A model generated the notes under the pieces. The model was given only the letters and a program-made list of their open reading frames with translations, did not search any database and had not been told where the DNA came from. Of a stretch of DNA of 32,282 nt, positions 29,452-32,282 are shown piece after piece. The translations under genes were made by a program, and so were the position numbers. Source of the stretch: an uncultured SAR86 cluster bacterium (GTDB taxonomy: Bacteria > Pseudomonadota > Gammaproteobacteria > Magnimaribacterales > D2472); NCBI GenBank assembly GCA_902632555.1, contig CACPCZ010000001.1, positions 1 through 32,282 of the forward strand, written 5' to 3'. Positions within the stretch are counted from its first letter, which is position 1; each line of letters begins with the position of its first letter.

Positions 29452-31035
29452 ATGAGCGCAGTTATAGAAAATCATCATGACGACCATCATCATGGGCCTG
29501 CCAAAGGCATTACAAGATGGTTGTACACAACTAATCACAAGGATATAGGAACATTATATTTGTGGTTTAGTTTTGCAATGTTCCTGATTGGTGGAGCAAT
29601 GGCAATGGTTATTAGGGCCGAGCTTTTCCAACCAGGTATGCAAATTGTAGAACCTGAATTTTATAATCAAATGATAACCCTACATGGGTTGATTATGATC
29701 TTTGGCGGAGTTATGCCAGCTTTTGTTGGGCTTGCAAACTGGCTTGTTCCAATGATGATTGGAGCTCCAGATATGGCGTTACCGAGAATGAATAATTTAA
29801 GCTTTTGGATTCTTCCTTTCGCTTTCTTTATTTTGCTCTCATCTTTGTTTATGGAAGGTGGAGCACCAAACTTTGGATGGACTTTTTACGCACCACTATC
29901 TACAACATACGCACCACCTAGTGTTACATTTTTTATATTTTCAGTTCATATAATGGGCGCCTCATCAATTATGGGCGCTATAAATGTAGTTGTTACTATT
30001 ATGAATATGAGGGCGCCGGGCGTTGATTTAATGAAGATGCCTCTATTTGTTTGGTCATGGCTAATTACAGCTTACTTGCTAATTGCGGTTATGCCTGTTT
30101 TAGCTGGTGCTGTAACCATGATGCTTATGGATATACATTTTGGAACAAGTTTCTTTAATGCTGCTGGTGGCGGGGATCCAGTTTTATTTCAGCATATATT
30201 TTGGTTTTTTGGACATCCCGAAGTTTATATTATGATATTGCCAGCCTTTGGCATCATCTCACACATAATAGAAACATTCTCAAGAAAACAGTTATTCGGA
30301 TATTCTTCAATGGTATGGGCTATGCTTTCTATTGCAATTTTATCTTTTGTAGTTTGGGCTCACCACATGTTTACTGTTGGTCTTCCACTGGCTGCTGAGA
30401 TATTCTTTATGTGGGCTACGATGTTAATTGCCGTTCCAACCGGAGTTAAAGTATTTAATTGGGTTGCGACTATGTTTAGGGGATCTATTACTTTTGAAAC
30501 ACCTATGCTTTTTGCTATCGCTTTTGTAGTTTTATTCACAATTGGTGGATTATCAGGTTTAATGCTTGCTATTGTTCCAGCCGATTTTCAATACCACGAT
30601 ACTTATTTTGTTGTTGCACATTTCCACTATGTCTTAGTACCTGGTGCGATATTTTCGATAATGGCAGCTGTATATTATTGGATACCTAAGTGGTGTGGCA
30701 ATATGTATGACGAACGTTTGGGTAAACTTCATTTTTGGTTATCTTTTGTTGGAGTAAATGTTACTTTTTTCCCACAACATTTTATTGGTTTGGCCGGCAT
30801 GCCAAGAAGATATCCTGATTATGCTCTTCAATTTGCTGACTGGAATATGGTTTCTAGCGTTGGCGCTTTTCTCTTTGGTTTTTCACAAATTTTATTTTTG
30901 TTTATAGTGCTTAAGACAGTTATGGGCGGCAAAAAAGCCACTGGACAAGTTTGGGAAGGAGCAAAGGGATTAGAGTGGACTGTTGCTTCACCTGCTCCGT
31001 ACCATACCTTCTCTACACCTCCAAAAATTGACTGA
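29452..31035 (+). CDS. coxA: Cytochrome c oxidase subunit I
   Basis: Subunit I holds haem a and the haem a3-CuB site where O2 is reduced, and pumps protons. The 527-residue protein has twelve hydrophobic helices. Haem a ligands are His78 and His392, haem a3 ligand His390, CuB ligands His255, His304 and His305, with Tyr259 for the His-Tyr link. The D-channel residues Asp107 ([11 protein letters not shown]) and Glu257 (GHPEVYI) and the K-channel Lys333 (TGVKVFNW) are present, which places it in the A1-type haem-copper oxidases. A histidine-rich N-terminus (HHDDHHH) is noted. AGGA precedes the ATG. The stop overlaps the next start (TGATG). Confidence 0.98.
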   Translation: MSAVIENHHDDHHHGPAKGITRWLYTTNHKDIGTLYLWFSFAMFLIGGAMAMVIRAELFQPGMQIVEPEFYNQMITLHGLIMIFGGVMPAFVGLANWLVPMMIGAPDMALPRMNNLSFWILPFAFFILLSSLFMEGGAPNFGWTFYAPLSTTYAPPSVTFFIFSVHIMGASSIMGAINVVVTIMNMRAPGVDLMKMPLFVWSWLITAYLLIAVMPVLAGAVTMMLMDIHFGTSFFNAAGGGDPVLFQHIFWFFGHPEVYIMILPAFGIISHIIETFSRKQLFGYSSMVWAMLSIAILSFVVWAHHMFTVGLPLAAEIFFMWATMLIAVPTGVKVFNWVATMFRGSITFETPMLFAIAFVVLFTIGGLSGLMLAIVPADFQYHDTYFVVAHFHYVLVPGAIFSIMAAVYYWIPKWCGNMYDERLGKLHFWLSFVGVNVTFFPQHFIGLAGMPRRYPDYALQFADWNMVSSVGAFLFGFSQILFLFIVLKTVMGGKKATGQVWEGAKGLEWTVASPAPYHTFSTPPKID

Positions 31036-31592
31036 TGAATAAAGGAGCAAAAAAAACTTTAATTAAATTAGTGGTTGCAGTGCCACTGATGTTTGCTTTT
31101 GGTTTTGCTCTTGTTCCTTTGTATGATGTATTTTGTGAAATTACTGGTATTAATGGCAAAGTATTTCAATCAGAATATTCTGATGAGTTGGTAACAAATG
31201 AGGGCAGACCTATAGCACTTCAATTTATTTCCACAAATAATGAGAATATGCCATGGACTTTCAAACCATCAGAACAGGTAATGAAAATAGAAACTGGCAA
31301 ATATCATACAGCTACTTTTTATGTCAAAAATACCACTAACAAAAAGATGATGGCACAAGCCGTACCAAGTGTCGCACCCTCAAATGCTGCAGAGCATTTA
31401 AAAAAGTTAGAGTGTTTTTGTTTTGAACAACAAGTCTTAATGCCAGGTGAAGATGCGGTGCTGCCAGTAAAGCTGCTTGTATCAAATGACCTACCATCAA
31501 ATATTAAAAATATAATACTGTCGTATACAATTTTTGACATTACAGATTATAGCGATGAAGCTATGGCTCATAACTTAATGGACATGGAGTAA
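31035..31592 (+). CDS. ctaG: Cytochrome c oxidase assembly protein Cox11/CtaG
   Basis: Cox11 delivers copper to the CuB site of subunit I. The 185-residue protein has one N-terminal membrane helix (about residues 11-30), then a periplasmic immunoglobulin-like domain with the copper-binding CFCF motif (Cys127, Cys129) and a further cysteine (Cys34) near the membrane. It starts in the overlap TGATG with coxA and is followed five bases later by cox3, the standard place for this gene. Confidence 0.96.
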   Translation: MNKGAKKTLIKLVVAVPLMFAFGFALVPLYDVFCEITGINGKVFQSEYSDELVTNEGRPIALQFISTNNENMPWTFKPSEQVMKIETGKYHTATFYVKNTTNKKMMAQAVPSVAPSNAAEHLKKLECFCFEQQVLMPGEDAVLPVKLLVSNDLPSNIKNIILSYTIFDITDYSDEAMAHNLMDME

Positions 31593-31597
31593 GTTAA

Positions 31598-32282
31598 ATG
31601 AGCGGGGGAAGTTATTATGTACCTGATCAAAGTAGATTTCCAATTTTTATGGCTTTCTCGCTTTTTGTCCTTGTTATGGGGGCTTCTAGCACAATAAATA
31701 ATTTGGATGATCCTGACAGTAACTCTGTGTACATTTTGTACTCCGGTTTGGCCTGCCTTTTCTTAACAATGTTTTTCTGGTTTAGACAGGTTATTAAAGA
31801 ACATCTTGCAGGATTGGATTCGAATCAACTCAAACAGTCGTATGTTTATGGAATGGCCTGGTTTATATTTTCTGAAGTTATGTTTTTCGCTGCATTTTTT
31901 GGGGCTCTTTTCTATGTTAGAACATTGGCGGTTCCTTGGTTAGCTGGTGAAGGATCAAAGGGTGCTGCAATAACAGCGGTCGAACTATGGCCTGCATTTG
32001 AATCTACATGGCCTGTAATAACAACGCCAGATAAAGGAGCGGAATTTGATTTAGCAGAAAAAAGCATGACATGGCCTGGTTGGGACCATGCGTTGGAATG
32101 GCTTCCTCTTTGGAACACAATAGTTTTGTTAAGTTCAAGCGTAACCGTCCATTTTGCTCATCTTGGCTTAAAAAACGGAAATAGAAGAAGGTTCAATAGC
32201 TTTCTTGGTATAACTGTTTTTCTAGCTTTGATATTTGTTGGACTTCAGGCTGCTGAGTACTATGAGGCCTATGCACATTATG
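31598..32282 (+). CDS. coxC: Cytochrome c oxidase subunit III, 3' end missing (window edge)
   Basis: Subunit III is a core membrane subunit that stabilises proton uptake by subunit I. The frame opens with MSGGSYYVPDQSRFPIF at 31598 and stays open to the window edge, giving 228 of about 290 expected residues. Several membrane helices are visible, including the conserved FSEVMFFAAFFGALFY with its helix glutamate, and WPGWDHALEWLPLWNTIVLLSSS, which is typical of the family in proteobacteria. A small minus-strand frame inside (31912-32118) is a shadow. Only the last part of the protein is unseen. Confidence 0.95.
   Translation, partial: MSGGSYYVPDQSRFPIFMAFSLFVLVMGASSTINNLDDPDSNSVYILYSGLACLFLTMFFWFRQVIKEHLAGLDSNQLKQSYVYGMAWFIFSEVMFFAAFFGALFYVRTLAVPWLAGEGSKGAAITAVELWPAFESTWPVITTPDKGAEFDLAEKSMTWPGWDHALEWLPLWNTIVLLSSSVTVHFAHLGLKNGNRRRFNSFLGITVFLALIFVGLQAAEYYEAYAHY

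Overview
The window is core chromosome from an AT-rich, compact gammaproteobacterium, centred on the dnaA region. Gene order is the main taxonomic evidence. The run atp operon - parB-parA-rsmG-mnmG - mnmE-yidC-rnpA-rpmH - dnaA-dnaN-recF-gyrB - plsC - glycyl-tRNA synthetase - lipid A acyltransferase - trk - fmt-def - tsaC-hemF-aroE closely follows the origin region of Pseudomonas and related gammas. The AT richness, near-absent spacers, overlapping start/stop codons and an aa3-type oxidase suggest a streamlined aerobic, probably marine lineage. SAR86-like is my best guess, but that is inference from style, not from a marker search.

Layout. 1-4559 (minus): F1Fo ATP synthase genes in the order I-B-E-F-H-A-G, with atpG cut by the window edge. 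4639-8677 (minus): an overlapping mnmG-rsmG-parA-parB operon for tRNA wobble modification, 16S rRNA methylation and chromosome partition. 8678-8887: AT-rich gap with a DnaA-box match. 8888-12178 (minus): rpmH-rnpA-yidC-mnmE. 12179-12354: rpmH/dnaA divergent region with a perfect DnaA box, the best candidate for oriC and the dnaA control region. 12355-17760 (plus): dnaA-dnaN-recF-gyrB, with a parS-like site in the 3' end of recF that the upstream ParA/ParB could use. 17757-19817 (minus): plsC and a single-chain glycyl-tRNA synthetase. 19960-20817 (plus): a lipid A-type acyltransferase. 20818-25102 (minus): trkH-trkA potassium uptake, then fmt-def for initiator formyl-Met handling. 25168-28152 (plus): purE-tsaC-hemF-aroE and a small YheV-type zinc ribbon. 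28286-32282 (plus): coxB (with fused cytochrome c)-coxA-cox11-cox3 (cut by the window edge), preceded by a near-perfect 20-bp palindrome over a candidate -10 box.

Together the genes cover replication start and segregation, membrane energy conversion (oxidase makes the proton gradient, ATP synthase uses it; hemF feeds haem synthesis), membrane protein insertion, tRNA maturation and start-codon chemistry. I saw no mobile element, CRISPR array, rRNA or tRNA gene, defence island or biosynthetic cluster, and no spacer longer than about 210 bases. The points worth following are regulatory or evolutionary: the parS site, two possible origin segments flanking a block of altered strand composition, in-place use of a single-chain GlyRS, a short GyrB, and the cox palindrome. 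I do not see a previously undescribed multi-gene system here.
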